Of a stretch of DNA of 51,556 nt, positions 32,162 through 39,965 are shown in pieces. Location: positions 1-51,556 of the forward strand of contig JBHHVZ010000008.1 of assembly GCA_046756245.1 (NCBI GenBank). The letters run 5' to 3'. The translations under genes and the position numbers were made by a program. The stretch's first letter is position 1; each line of letters opens with the position of its first letter. This DNA is from G021776435 sp046756245. Lineage in GTDB: Bacteria > Pseudomonadota > Alphaproteobacteria > Caulobacterales > Parvularculaceae. Under the pieces are notes generated by a model. The model did not search any database. It was not told the DNA's origin and saw only the letters and a list, made by a program, of their open reading frames with translations.

Positions 32162-33181
32162 ATGATCGAAGTGCTTGAAAAGAACTGGCAAGAGCTAATT
32201 CGTCCGACGAAACTCGACATCAATTACGGCGCCGATCCGGCCCGCAGAGCGACGATTGTCGCCCAACCGCTGGAACGCGGATTCGGCCTGACGCTCGGCA
32301 ATGCGCTGCGGCGCATTCTGCTGTCCTCACTGCAGGGCGCGGCCGTCACCTCGATTCAGATCGACGGCGTCGTACACGAGTTTTCGTCGATTCCCGGCGT
32401 GCGCGAGGACGTCACCGACATTGTCCTCAACGTAAAGCAGCTCGCATTACGGGTGCATGCGGAAGGTCCGCGCCGCCTCGTTCTGCGCAAGGATTCGGCC
32501 GGGCTTATTACCGCCGGCGACATTGAAGAGACTGCGGCGGTTGAGATCCTCAACAAGGATCACGTCATCTGCCATCTCGACGAGGGCGCTACGCTCAGGA
32601 TGGAGCTCACGGTCGACACCGGCAAGGGCTATGTGCCGGCTGACCGTAATCGTCCTGAAGACGCGCCGATCGGGCTCATCCCCGTAGACAGCCTTTACAG
32701 CCCGGTGACGCGCGTGGCCTATCGGGTCGAAAACACCCGTGAAGGCCAGGTGCTCGATTATGACCGGCTGATTCTCGAGATCGACACTGACGGCTCGGTG
32801 ACGCCGGAAGACGCGGCGGCTTATGCGGCGCGCATTCTTCAGGACCAGGCCCAGATCTTCGTCAATTTCGACGAACCGAAGAAAGATACAGGCGAGGCCG
32901 CGCACGAAGAGCTGCCGTTCAATCCCGCGCTTCTCAGAAAGGTCGACGAGCTCGAGCTTTCGGTGCGCTCGGCCAACTGCCTCAAGAACGACAATATTGT
33001 ATACATCGGCGACCTGATTCAGAAGACCGAAGCGGAAATGCTCCGCACGCCAAATTTCGGCCGCAAGTCGCTGAATGAAATCAAGGAAGTGCTCGCAACC
33101 CTCGGCCTTCATCTCGGTATGGATGTGCCCGACTGGCCGCCGGACAATATCGAAGAACTCGCCAAGAAGTACGAAGAGTAA
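32162..33181 (+). CDS. rpoA: RNA polymerase alpha subunit
   Basis: Alpha subunit, 339 residues. The N-terminal assembly domain has ERGFGLTLGNALRRILLSSL near residues 38-57. A linker near 235-250 leads to the C-terminal DNA-binding domain with ELSVRSANCLKNDNI and TPNFGRKSLNEIKEVLATLGL, which contacts UP elements and activators. Confidence 0.98.
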   Translation: MIEVLEKNWQELIRPTKLDINYGADPARRATIVAQPLERGFGLTLGNALRRILLSSLQGAAVTSIQIDGVVHEFSSIPGVREDVTDIVLNVKQLALRVHAEGPRRLVLRKDSAGLITAGDIEETAAVEILNKDHVICHLDEGATLRMELTVDTGKGYVPADRNRPEDAPIGLIPVDSLYSPVTRVAYRVENTREGQVLDYDRLILEIDTDGSVTPEDAAAYAARILQDQAQIFVNFDEPKKDTGEAAHEELPFNPALLRKVDELELSVRSANCLKNDNIVYIGDLIQKTEAEMLRTPNFGRKSLNEIKEVLATLGLHLGMDVPDWPPDNIEELAKKYEE

Positions 33182-33218
33182 GCCTGACGCCTAGGCGTTA
33201 GCTTTAGGAGAGAAAGCC

Positions 33219-33659
33219 ATGCGACACGGAATGGCGCACCGCAAACTGAACCGCACGCACGAACATCGCCAGGCGATGTTTGCAAATATGGCGGCCGCGC
33301 TCATCAAGCATGAGCAGATTACAACGACGCTTCCCAAGGCGAAGGCGCTTCGCCCGATCGTCGAGAAGCTGGTGACGCTCGCCAAGACCGCCAACAAGGA
33401 TGACGGCAAAGCCCTGCAGATGCGTCGCCTGGCGGTCTCTCGGCTGCGCGACAAGAATATGGCGAGGAAACTCTTCGAGACGCTGGGACCGCGTTACGCC
33501 GAGCGCAACGGCGGTTATATCCGCATCATGAAGGCGGGTTTCCGGTACGGCGATAATGCGCCGCTCGCGGTCATAGAGTTCGTCGATCGCGACGAGGAGG
33601 CCAAAGGCGCCGATTCCGGCCCCATCATCGGCGATCAGGCGGACGACGACGAGGAATAA
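33219..33659 (+). CDS. rplQ: 50S ribosomal protein L17
   Basis: Tunnel-exit protein, 146 residues with MRHGMAHRKLNRTHEHRQAM, followed by FANMAAALIKHEQITTT. An acidic tail rich in Asp/Glu extends past the E. coli length. It is the last gene of the ribosomal run and is followed by a strong terminator. Confidence 0.97.
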   Translation: MRHGMAHRKLNRTHEHRQAMFANMAAALIKHEQITTTLPKAKALRPIVEKLVTLAKTANKDDGKALQMRRLAVSRLRDKNMARKLFETLGPRYAERNGGYIRIMKAGFRYGDNAPLAVIEFVDRDEEAKGADSGPIIGDQADDDEE

Positions 33660-33706
33660 ACGGCCGGCGCCGCCGGGCCGCCTGCCGAAATTACAGGGAT
33701 TTCAGG

Positions 33707-33731
33707 AAGGCGGCCGTGGGGCCGCCTTTTT
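33707..33731 (+). terminator. Strong intrinsic terminator after rplQ
   Basis: AAGGCGGCC (33707-33715) pairs with GGCCGCCTT (33720-33728) over a GTGG loop, with a TTTTT run. It closes the str-S10-spc-alpha superoperon. Confidence 0.88.
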
Positions 33732-33814
33732 CTTGGGCGGAAAATGACGCAGGCTGCATGACGGGCGCGCCGACAAGGCGTGCGCGGTAACTGATGAGAA
33801 CAGTAGAGGTCGCC

Positions 33815-35254
33815 ATGTTCAGGCTTATTGCAGGCGTAATACTTTGGCTGGCTGCGGCCGCGACAGTCAGCGCCCAAAGCACGGCGGACGAATTGCGCGG
33901 CGGGCCCATCGACGGCGACGCGCGCGTCGCGCCGCGTTCGATGGCGGATGTGAAGATGTCCTTCGCACCGGTCGTTGAAAAAGCGGCGCCCGCGGTGGTC
34001 AATATCTACACCAAGCGCGTCGTGCGCACGCCCGGCTATCGCAGCCCGTTCGCTGGAGATCCATTCTTTGAACGATTCTTTGGCGGAACTTTCGGTGCGC
34101 CGCGGGAACGCGTACAGAATTCGCTCGGCTCTGGCGTAATCGTCAGCCCGGACGGCGTCATCGTCACGAATAACCATGTCGTCGAGAACATGACGGAGAT
34201 CAAGGTCGTACTAAGCGACCGCAGAGAGTATGAAGCTGAAATTTTGCTTGCCGATCCGCAGACCGATCTTGCGGTGCTCCGCATCGACGCCGACGAACCG
34301 CTGCGGTTTCTCGAATTCGCCAATTCCGACGCCGCCGAAGTGGGCGATATCGTGCTCGCCATTGGCAATCCCTTCGGCGTCGGCCAGACCGTGACGAGCG
34401 GAATCATCTCGGCGCTTGCGCGCACCCATGTGTCGATCTCCGATTATCAGTTCTTCATCCAGACCGACGCCGCCATCAATCCCGGCAATTCCGGCGGCGC
34501 GCTTGTGGATGTGGACGGAAGGCTGGTCGGCGTCAATTCGGCGATTTATTCGCGTTCGGGCGGGTCGAACGGCATCGGCTTTGCGATCCCCTCGCGGCTC
34601 GTCAAGCAGGTGATCGCCTCAGCCGTCGACGGCGGCGTCCTGACCCGGCCTTGGATCGGCGCGTCGACTTCAACCGTGACGCCAGACCTTTCCCGCGCGC
34701 TCAAACTCGACCGTCCCATCGGCGCCATCATCGACGATGTGTGGAAGGGCGGGCCGGCCGACGCGGCGGGGCTTAAACCCGGCGACGTTATTACCGAAGT
34801 TGACGGCGAACCGGTCTACGACGCCGAAACTCTGCGCTACCGGGTCGGTGTTAGTGATGAGAACAAAACCGTAAATGTGGCCTATAAGCGTGATGGCAGG
34901 GAACGCGTCGCCAAAGTGACGCTGAAACTGCCGCCGGACGAACCGGCGCGCGATCCGCGCGCGTTGGAAGGGGCTCATCCCCTGAACGGCGTCACTGTCG
35001 ACAACCTTTCGCCGCGCCATAATGAGGAACTCGGACTCGATCCGCTGCTGACCGGGGTCGTCGTCACGGAACTCGATCCGCGTTCCTATGCGGCGCGCAA
35101 TGGGCTGAGGCGCGGGTTTCGTATCCTTTCTGTGAACGGAAGAGACGTGAAGACGGCCTCTGAGCTCGCGCGCGAAATTACCCGCCCGGCGACTCGCTGG
35201 GAGATCGAAGTCGACACCGGCGCCCGCGTGACGACCTGGCGGGTGGGGCGGTGA
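33815..35254 (+). CDS. DegP/HtrA-type periplasmic serine protease
   Basis: A trypsin-like protease and chaperone of the cell envelope. From the ATG at 33815 (AGAGGTCGCC upstream) the 479-residue protein begins with a Sec signal, cleaved probably after TVSA at residue 20. The catalytic triad is visible: His121 in TNNHVV, Asp151 in PQTDLAVL and Ser226 in NPGNSGGAL. Two PDZ domains follow (about 275-365 and 385-475), the second with GVVVTELDPRSYAARNGLRRG. An in-frame ATG at 33794 would put seven extra residues before the signal. It overlaps rarA by four bases, so it is co-transcribed. DegP, DegQ and DegS cannot be told apart, though two PDZs argue against DegS. Confidence 0.92.
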   Translation: MFRLIAGVILWLAAAATVSAQSTADELRGGPIDGDARVAPRSMADVKMSFAPVVEKAAPAVVNIYTKRVVRTPGYRSPFAGDPFFERFFGGTFGAPRERVQNSLGSGVIVSPDGVIVTNNHVVENMTEIKVVLSDRREYEAEILLADPQTDLAVLRIDADEPLRFLEFANSDAAEVGDIVLAIGNPFGVGQTVTSGIISALARTHVSISDYQFFIQTDAAINPGNSGGALVDVDGRLVGVNSAIYSRSGGSNGIGFAIPSRLVKQVIASAVDGGVLTRPWIGASTSTVTPDLSRALKLDRPIGAIIDDVWKGGPADAAGLKPGDVITEVDGEPVYDAETLRYRVGVSDENKTVNVAYKRDGRERVAKVTLKLPPDEPARDPRALEGAHPLNGVTVDNLSPRHNEELGLDPLLTGVVVTELDPRSYAARNGLRRGFRILSVNGRDVKTASELAREITRPATRWEIEVDTGARVTTWRVGR

Positions 35255-36576
35255 ATGCGGTGAGCGATCTCTTTAACGCCGCCGGCATGGACAAGGACGC
35301 GCCGCGCCCCTTGGCCGACCGGCTGCGGCCGAAGACGCTCGATGAGGTGGTCGGGCAGGATCAGATTCTCGCCGAGGGCGCGCCTTTGCGGCGGATGCTG
35401 AAGGCCGGGCGGCTTTCCTCGATCGTTCTGTGGGGGCCGCCCGGCGTCGGCAAGACGACGATCGCGCGACTTCTCGCCGATGAAACCAATCTTGAGTTCG
35501 AGCAGATTTCAGCGGTGTTTTCCGGCGTCGCCGATCTGCGCAAGGTGTTCGAACGCGCCGAAGCGCGGCGCAAGACGGGCAGAGGCACGCTCCTGTTCGT
35601 CGATGAAATCCACCGCTTCAATCGCGCCCAGCAGGACGGCTTCCTGCCGCATGTTGAATCGGGCCTTATCACGCTCGTCGGCGCGACGACGGAAAACCCG
35701 TCTTTCGAGCTTATCCCGGCGCTCTTGTCGCGCGCGCAGGTGCTCGTGCTCAACCGGCTTGAAGACGCCGCGCTCGAAATCCTGCTCGCCCGCGCCGAGA
35801 AAGAGGAAGGCCGACGCCTGCCGCTTAGCGACGAGGCGCGACGGACGCTGATCTCCATGGCAGACGGCGACGGACGGTTCGCGCTCAACCTTGCTGAAGA
35901 AGTATTTCTCGAACCGGAAGGCCGCGCCGACATCGAGCCGGCCGAACTCGTCCGGATCGTGCAGCGCCGCGCGCCGCTCTACGATAAGGGGCAGGAGGCC
36001 CATTACAATCTCATCAGCGCGCTGCATAAATCGGTGCGCGGATCGGATGTCGATGCGGCGCTCTATTGGCTGGCGCGCATGCTCGCCGGCGGCGAGGACC
36101 CGCTCTATATCTGCCGGCGGCTTGTGCGCGCGGCGTCGGAAGACATCGGCATGGCCGACCCGAGCGCGCTGCAAATCTGCCTCGCCGCCAAAGACGCTTA
36201 CGATTTTCTGGGAACGCCCGAAGGCGAACTTGCTATCGCGCAGGCCGTCATCCATCTCGCCACCGCGCCGAAATCGAACGCCGCTTATGCGGCGTTCGGC
36301 GCGGCGCGGCGCGCGGCGAAGGAAACCGGCTCCCTTGCGCCGCCATCCTACGCCATGAACGCGCCCACAAAACTCATGAAGGAACTCGGCTATTCGAAGG
36401 GCTATGAATACGACCATGACGCCGAGGCCGGGTTTGCGGGGCTTGATTATTTTCCACCGGACATGATGCGTGAACGCTTTTATCATCCGACCGCCTTCGG
36501 CTTCGAAAAGGAAATCGAAAAACGTCTCGCGTTTTGGGAAAAACACCGTAAGCCGCGCGGGGAAGGGGCCGAATGA
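35251..36576 (+). CDS. rarA: Replication-associated AAA+ ATPase RarA/MgsA
   Basis: Acts at stalled forks with clamp loader and SSB. It has 441 residues. Walker A is GPPGVGKTT at about 62-70 and Walker B is LLFVDEIHRF near 113-122. The family sensor GATTENPSFELIPALLSRAQVLVL and the C-terminal MgsA domain through EFEKEIEKRLAFWE are present. GTG start within the protease stop (GTGA). In many alphaproteobacteria rarA is followed by crcB and rluC on the same strand. Here the crcB operon lies between them but inverted. Confidence 0.93.
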   Translation: MNAVSDLFNAAGMDKDAPRPLADRLRPKTLDEVVGQDQILAEGAPLRRMLKAGRLSSIVLWGPPGVGKTTIARLLADETNLEFEQISAVFSGVADLRKVFERAEARRKTGRGTLLFVDEIHRFNRAQQDGFLPHVESGLITLVGATTENPSFELIPALLSRAQVLVLNRLEDAALEILLARAEKEEGRRLPLSDEARRTLISMADGDGRFALNLAEEVFLEPEGRADIEPAELVRIVQRRAPLYDKGQEAHYNLISALHKSVRGSDVDAALYWLARMLAGGEDPLYICRRLVRAASEDIGMADPSALQICLAAKDAYDFLGTPEGELAIAQAVIHLATAPKSNAAYAAFGAARRAAKETGSLAPPSYAMNAPTKLMKELGYSKGYEYDHDAEAGFAGLDYFPPDMMRERFYHPTAFGFEKEIEKRLAFWEKHRKPRGEGAE

Positions 36577-36656
36577 CGAAAGCGCACGCGCTTGCATTCG
36601 AAGCGCCAGACTGGATACGGTTTCGGGACGCCAAGGGTGGTTTGTGGCCGACATGA
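36573..36656 (+). CDS. Possible 27-residue ORF coupled to rarA
   Basis: ATG overlaps the rarA stop (ATGA) and the frame runs to TGA, encoding MTKAHALAFEAPDWIRFRDA and seven more residues. The overlap mimics coupled genes, but the peptide has no family I recognise. It may be a remnant of a gene displaced when the crcB block inverted, or chance. Confidence 0.2.
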   Translation: MTKAHALAFEAPDWIRFRDAKGGLWPT

Positions 36657-36713
36657 AAGTCGACGCTGAAGGCCTTGAAAATAAGCTGTTTTTCTGAATA
36701 TCAGTCGGCGCAT

Positions 36714-37058
36714 TTATGGGCCGCGCTCGAGGACCTCCTGCTCCAGTTTGCGAAACCAGGCGAGCACGTCGGCGCGTATTCCGGCAATCGGACGCGCCCA
36801 GCGAACGCTTTTGACGATTTCCCGATCTTCGCCCCACCAATGCTCCTTTGCGACCAGAAGTTTCCAGCAGGGGCGGCTCGTATGGCGAATCATGAACGCT
36901 TCGATCACGACGGTGAATTCGGGACCGGAAAGGCTGTAGCGGTCGCGCCGCCATTGTGCGCCGGCGAAATCCCAAAGGTTCTTTTTAAGGCCAGGATTGC
37001 CGGCGTCCGCTAGCGCGTCAAAGGCGCGAAAGAAGGAGGCGTCTGCGAGGCTTTTCAC
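36714..37058 (-). CDS. Unknown 114-residue protein, third gene of fluoride operon
   Basis: I do not recognise a named domain. The protein is soluble, with no signal or membrane helix, and rich in Trp and Arg. The middle reads like a conserved fold (LWDFAGAQWRRDRYSLS, then EAFMIRHTSRPCWKLLVAKEHWW). Its ATG overlaps the stop of the DUF190 gene by four bases, so it is the distal gene of the riboswitch-controlled crcB operon. That linkage suggests, but does not prove, a role in fluoride tolerance. Alternative: an unrelated conserved gene that happens to be downstream. Confidence 0.65.
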   Translation of the reverse strand: MKSLADASFFRAFDALADAGNPGLKKNLWDFAGAQWRRDRYSLSGPEFTVVIEAFMIRHTSRPCWKLLVAKEHWWGEDREIVKSVRWARPIAGIRADVLAWFRKLEQEVLERGP

Positions 37059-37405
37059 GAGTCGCTGCGAACAGGCGCTACGCCATAACGGAGCACCTTA
37101 ACCCTTTCGAGTGTGACAAGACCGCTCGCCATCATTGCGTCAAGCGTCGGCAGGAATGCGTTGATGTTTTCTTCGCTGTCGACAATTTCGATCACAATGG
37201 GCAGGTCTTCAGAAAGACGGAGAATTTTTGTCGTGTGAAGTCGGCTCGACCGCCCATATCCCATTGGCGCGCGCAACACCGTCGCGCCCGCCACATGCAT
37301 TTCACGGGCCTTAATGACGATAGTTTCGTACAGAGGCCGGCCTTCATGCCGATCATTCTCGCCAATGAAAATTCTGAGAAGCATTGCGTCGCGAGGAATT
37401 TGCAT
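37055..37405 (-). CDS. DUF190 family protein
   Basis: From the internal ATG (MQIPRDAMLLRIFIGE) the protein has 116 residues and matches the PII-like DUF190 family: RIFIGENDRHEGRPLYETIV, REMHVAGATVLRAPMGYG and a C-terminal VTLERVKVLRYG strand. A much longer open frame continues upstream, but it runs through crcB in another frame and has no coding resemblance. It begins five bases after the crcB stop. DUF190 genes often accompany crcB; their role is unsettled, possibly regulatory given the PII-like fold. Confidence 0.85.
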   Translation of the reverse strand: MQIPRDAMLLRIFIGENDRHEGRPLYETIVIKAREMHVAGATVLRAPMGYGRSSRLHTTKILRLSEDLPIVIEIVDSEENINAFLPTLDAMMASGLVTLERVKVLRYGVAPVRSDS

Positions 37406-37410
37406 AGCGT

Positions 37411-37824
37411 TTATCCTCCCTTGAGTTGATTGAAGCTCGCCGCCGCGAGATGGCCTATCCACACCGCAACGAGACACAAGCTGAAGGAAAGGCCGATATT
37501 GGCGCCTGCCGGCAGCCACTCGCCGTCTTGTAAGAGATTTAGCGTCTGCAAGCTGAATGAGGAGAATGTCGTAAATCCGCCAAATAGACCCAACATCACA
37601 AACTGCCGGGTTTCGGTGCTCACCAGAAAACGGCCGTCGGGGCCGCTGATCGTACTGAAGAAACCAATAAGAAATGAGCCCGCCACATTGACCGTTATCG
37701 TCCCCCACGGGAACGCCGGTCCGGCGAGATTGGCGACGAGCCCCGAGATGAAATAGCGCGCGCCGCTGCCCGCCGCGCCGCCCGCCATGATCAGTAGATA
37801 TAAGTGCCAGTTCATATGCGGCAT
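37411..37824 (-). CDS. crcB: Fluoride efflux channel CrcB/Fluc
   Basis: A dual-topology dimeric fluoride channel. It has 137 residues and four membrane helices. The family motifs are GGAAGSGARYF near residues 15-25, GTITVNVAGSFLIGF near 41-55 (pore Asn) and GLFGGFTTFSSFS near 79-91 (Phe track and Na site). An alternative ATG three codons downstream (MNWHLYLL) is possible. It lies behind a fluoride riboswitch on the same strand, direct support for function. Confidence 0.95.
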   Translation of the reverse strand: MPHMNWHLYLLIMAGGAAGSGARYFISGLVANLAGPAFPWGTITVNVAGSFLIGFFSTISGPDGRFLVSTETRQFVMLGLFGGFTTFSSFSLQTLNLLQDGEWLPAGANIGLSFSLCLVAVWIGHLAAASFNQLKGG

Positions 37825-37919
37825 CCCGTCATTTAGCGCCTGCGCGCGCAGCCGACTGCGGCGAAACGCCTTGCAAGCGAGGGCTGAGCAGGGATGGCGA
37901 AGCCCGCTCGATACGGGTT

Positions 37920-37956
37920 ACAAAAACACCCCTACCACAGCATCCTGCGGCAGGGG
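37920..37956 (-). terminator. Riboswitch-controlled terminator of crcB operon
   Basis: On the minus strand CCCCTGCC (37956-37949) pairs with GGTAGGGG (37936-37929), followed by TGTTTTTG. The CCCC arm is also the 3' part of the aptamer, so aptamer folding and terminator formation are mutually exclusive. Confidence 0.75.
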
Positions 37957-37998
37957 TCATCAGCCCTTGCGGGCGGTTTTGGGGAACCCCATCCCCGT
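37949..37998 (-). promoter_or_regulatory. Fluoride riboswitch (crcB motif)
   Basis: Read on the minus strand the element contains GGGGATGGGG, TTCCCC, AAAACCGCCC and GGGCTGATGACCCC in order. This is the crcB RNA layout known from the Thermotoga aptamer (GGGCGAUGAGGCCC, then CAAACUGCCC, then GGGCUGAUGGCCUC). GGGG at 37990-37987 can pair with CCCC at 37956-37953. It starts within a few bases of the predicted transcript start and precedes crcB by 125 bases. Confidence 0.92.
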
Positions 37999-38011
37999 AG
38001 CGTGCGAATCG

Positions 38012-38040
38012 AAATTAAAGCCGTGCGCGAAATGCGTCAA
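38012..38040 (-). promoter_or_regulatory. Promoter of the crcB operon
   Basis: On the minus strand TTGACG (38040-38035), a 17-base spacer and TAATTT (38017-38012) form a good sigma-70 promoter. Transcription would begin near 38005, so the riboswitch is the very 5' end of the message. Confidence 0.7.
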
Positions 38041-38097
38041 TCTGAGCGGCTTTGAATTTACTCAGGATAACCGGGGGAAGGACGCATAGAGGCTGGC

Positions 38098-39096
38098 ATG
38101 AGTGACGTGCAGACCGTAACAGTGCTGGAAGATGAAGCGGGCATGCGCCTTGATCGCTGGTTCAAGGTGCATTTTCCGAACGTTAAACACGGCGCGCTGG
38201 AAAAACTGCTGCGCACCGGTCAGATCCGCGTCGCCGGAGGGCGGGCGAAATCGAGCCGGCGGCTTGAAGCGGGCGAATCCGTTCGCGTTCCTCCCTTGCC
38301 TGAGGATGCAACCGCGTCCGGACCCGCTAAAAAAACGGCGGCGGCCCCGTCGGCGGCTGACATTAAAGCCTTGCGTGAGATGACGCTTTACGAAGACGCT
38401 GTGCTCCTGGTGCTGAGCAAGCCGTTCGGACTGGCGGTGCAGGGCGGCGCCAAAACATCGCGTCATATCGACGGCATGCTGGCTGCGATTGAGAAGAACG
38501 GCGAGCGTCCGCGTCTTGTTCATCGCCTCGACCGCGACACCGGCGGATTGCTGGTGCTGGCGAAGACCCGTGCCGCAGCCGCGAGCCTTGGAGCGGCCTT
38601 TCAGGGACGCGATATCGAAAAGACCTATTGGGCGCTTGTCGCAGGCATGCCGGCGCCGCGGGAAGGGACGATCGATCTCTCGGTGGCCAAGCGCGTGGCG
38701 CGGGCGCGAAAAGGCCTACAAGAGCGGGTCATTGCGACGGCGGACGAGAACGCGAAAAGGGCTATAACTCATTATCAGCTTGTGGATGAAGCAGGCAGGC
38801 GCGCCGCGTTTCTGGCGCTGAAACCGGTGACCGGGCGCACCCATCAGCTTCGCGTTCATTGCGCTGCGATCGATACGCCCATTGTCGGCGACCGCAAATA
38901 TGGAGGCGAGGCGTCAGTCATCGACGGCGTTTCCGACCGGCTTCACCTGTTCTGCAAGACCATGAGCTTCCCGCACCCGGCCACCGGCGACGCGATGACG
39001 TTGACGGCGCCCCTGACCGGGCACATGCGCGAGTCCTGGGCGTTTTTCGGGTTCGATCCCGACATCCGAGTCGAATGGCCGGAGATCGCGCCATGA
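38098..39096 (+). CDS. rluC: 23S rRNA pseudouridine synthase, RluC/RluD family
   Basis: Converts uridines in 23S rRNA to pseudouridine. It has 332 residues. An N-terminal S4 domain (residues about 15-65) precedes the catalytic domain with HRLDRDTGG, where Asp145 is the nucleophile. RTHQLRVHCAAIDTPIVGDRKYGG is the C-terminal signature. The start region lies back to back with the crcB promoter. Its stop overlaps the ATP12 start. Position after rarA/crcB favours RluC; RluD is the main alternative. Confidence 0.85.
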   Translation: MSDVQTVTVLEDEAGMRLDRWFKVHFPNVKHGALEKLLRTGQIRVAGGRAKSSRRLEAGESVRVPPLPEDATASGPAKKTAAAPSAADIKALREMTLYEDAVLLVLSKPFGLAVQGGAKTSRHIDGMLAAIEKNGERPRLVHRLDRDTGGLLVLAKTRAAAASLGAAFQGRDIEKTYWALVAGMPAPREGTIDLSVAKRVARARKGLQERVIATADENAKRAITHYQLVDEAGRRAAFLALKPVTGRTHQLRVHCAAIDTPIVGDRKYGGEASVIDGVSDRLHLFCKTMSFPHPATGDAMTLTAPLTGHMRESWAFFGFDPDIRVEWPEIAP

Positions 39097-39821
39097 CCGG
39101 GACATACGTATCAGCGCCGGGACCAATCAAACGATTTTACGAGGATGTTGCGATCGCGCCGCATGCAGACGGCTTTGCGGTCGCCCTTGACGGGCGCGAG
39201 GCGAAGACGCCGGCCGGCGGCGCGCTTGTCGCGTCAACGCAAAAACTCGCTGAGGCGATCGCTGAGGAATGGCGCAGGGCGGGAGAGACGATCGCCGTTG
39301 AGAAAACGCCGCTCACCCGATTTCTCTTTACGGTTATAGACCGAAGCGAGAACGCGCATGCGCGCTGGGCGGATGACGTTGTAAATTATCTCGGCTCGGA
39401 TTTGTTGTGTTACCGGGCGGCCGCGCCACAAGCATTGCGCGCGCGTCAGGCGACAGTCTGGGATCCGTATCTCGACTGGGCCAGGTGCGTGATGGGGCTC
39501 AGTCTCGAAACAACCATGAGACTGACCGCTATCGACCAGCCGAACAAGACGCTGACGAGGGCGCAGGCTGCACTCGAAGCCGCCGCACCCGCCGCGGTTT
39601 TCGGCGTCAAGGCCGCCAGCGAGCTTACCGGATCGGCGGTGCTTGCGTTTGCGCTCTGGAAGCGCGCATTTCCTGCCGAAGAAATCTTTGCGGCCTCACG
39701 CGTGGACGAGAAATTTCAGGCCGAGCGATGGGGCGTCGATTTGGACGCGCAGGCGCGCGTCGATCGGATACGGACCGAATTCATGAACGCGGCGCGCTTT
39801 TTGACGCTCCTCGACGACTAG
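39093..39821 (+). CDS. ATP12-family F1-ATPase assembly chaperone
   Basis: An ATP12 homologue helps assemble the alpha subunit of F1. I start it at the ATG overlapping the rluC stop (ATGA), giving 242 residues beginning MTGTYVSAPGPIKRFYEDV. Matching blocks are VALDGREAKTPAGGALV, EEWRRAGE, PLTRFLFTVID and the C-terminal AQARVDRIRTEFMNAARFL. A longer open frame upstream is rluC read out of frame. The TAG stop is the second to fourth base of the palindromic repeat, so the last codons lie at the insertion edge. Confidence 0.88.
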   Translation: MTGTYVSAPGPIKRFYEDVAIAPHADGFAVALDGREAKTPAGGALVASTQKLAEAIAEEWRRAGETIAVEKTPLTRFLFTVIDRSENAHARWADDVVNYLGSDLLCYRAAAPQALRARQATVWDPYLDWARCVMGLSLETTMRLTAIDQPNKTLTRAQAALEAAAPAAVFGVKAASELTGSAVLAFALWKRAFPAEEIFAASRVDEKFQAERWGVDLDAQARVDRIRTEFMNAARFLTLLDD

Positions 39822-39923
39822 AGCATGTTCTCCGAAATGCGAGTCGGAGAACATGCTCTAGGTTTTTGTTTTGTCGCGCATTTTATCCGAAAACCGGTTC
39901 CCACTTTTCGGAATGCGCTCTAG
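39818..39923. repeat. Composite palindromic repeat, copy 2
   Basis: Two palindromes are joined by a T-rich linker. The first (39818-39861) has 18-base arms starting CTAGAGCATGTTCTCCGA. The second (39876-39919) pairs GCGCATT/AATGCGC and CCGAAAA/TTTTCGG around CCGGTTCCCAC, with a TTAT bulge, and the unit closes with CTAG. Bases 39818-39869 are the exact reverse complement of 1-52. It supplies the stop codon of the ATP12 gene. The first stem is followed by GTTTTTGTTTT, so it can also act as an intrinsic terminator between two convergent genes. Confidence 0.88.
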
Positions 39924-39965
39924 AATGGTTTCAGCGATCGCCTGCGCGTATGGGCGCGCGGAGCG

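Noticed and set aside
37055..37708. 217-codon version of the DUF190 gene
   Set aside because: The extra N-terminal 101 residues are crcB read in another frame; family similarity begins at the internal ATG at 37405.
38859..39821. 320-codon form of the ATP12 gene
   Set aside because: The first 78 codons are rluC out of frame; the ATGA overlap start fits the family.
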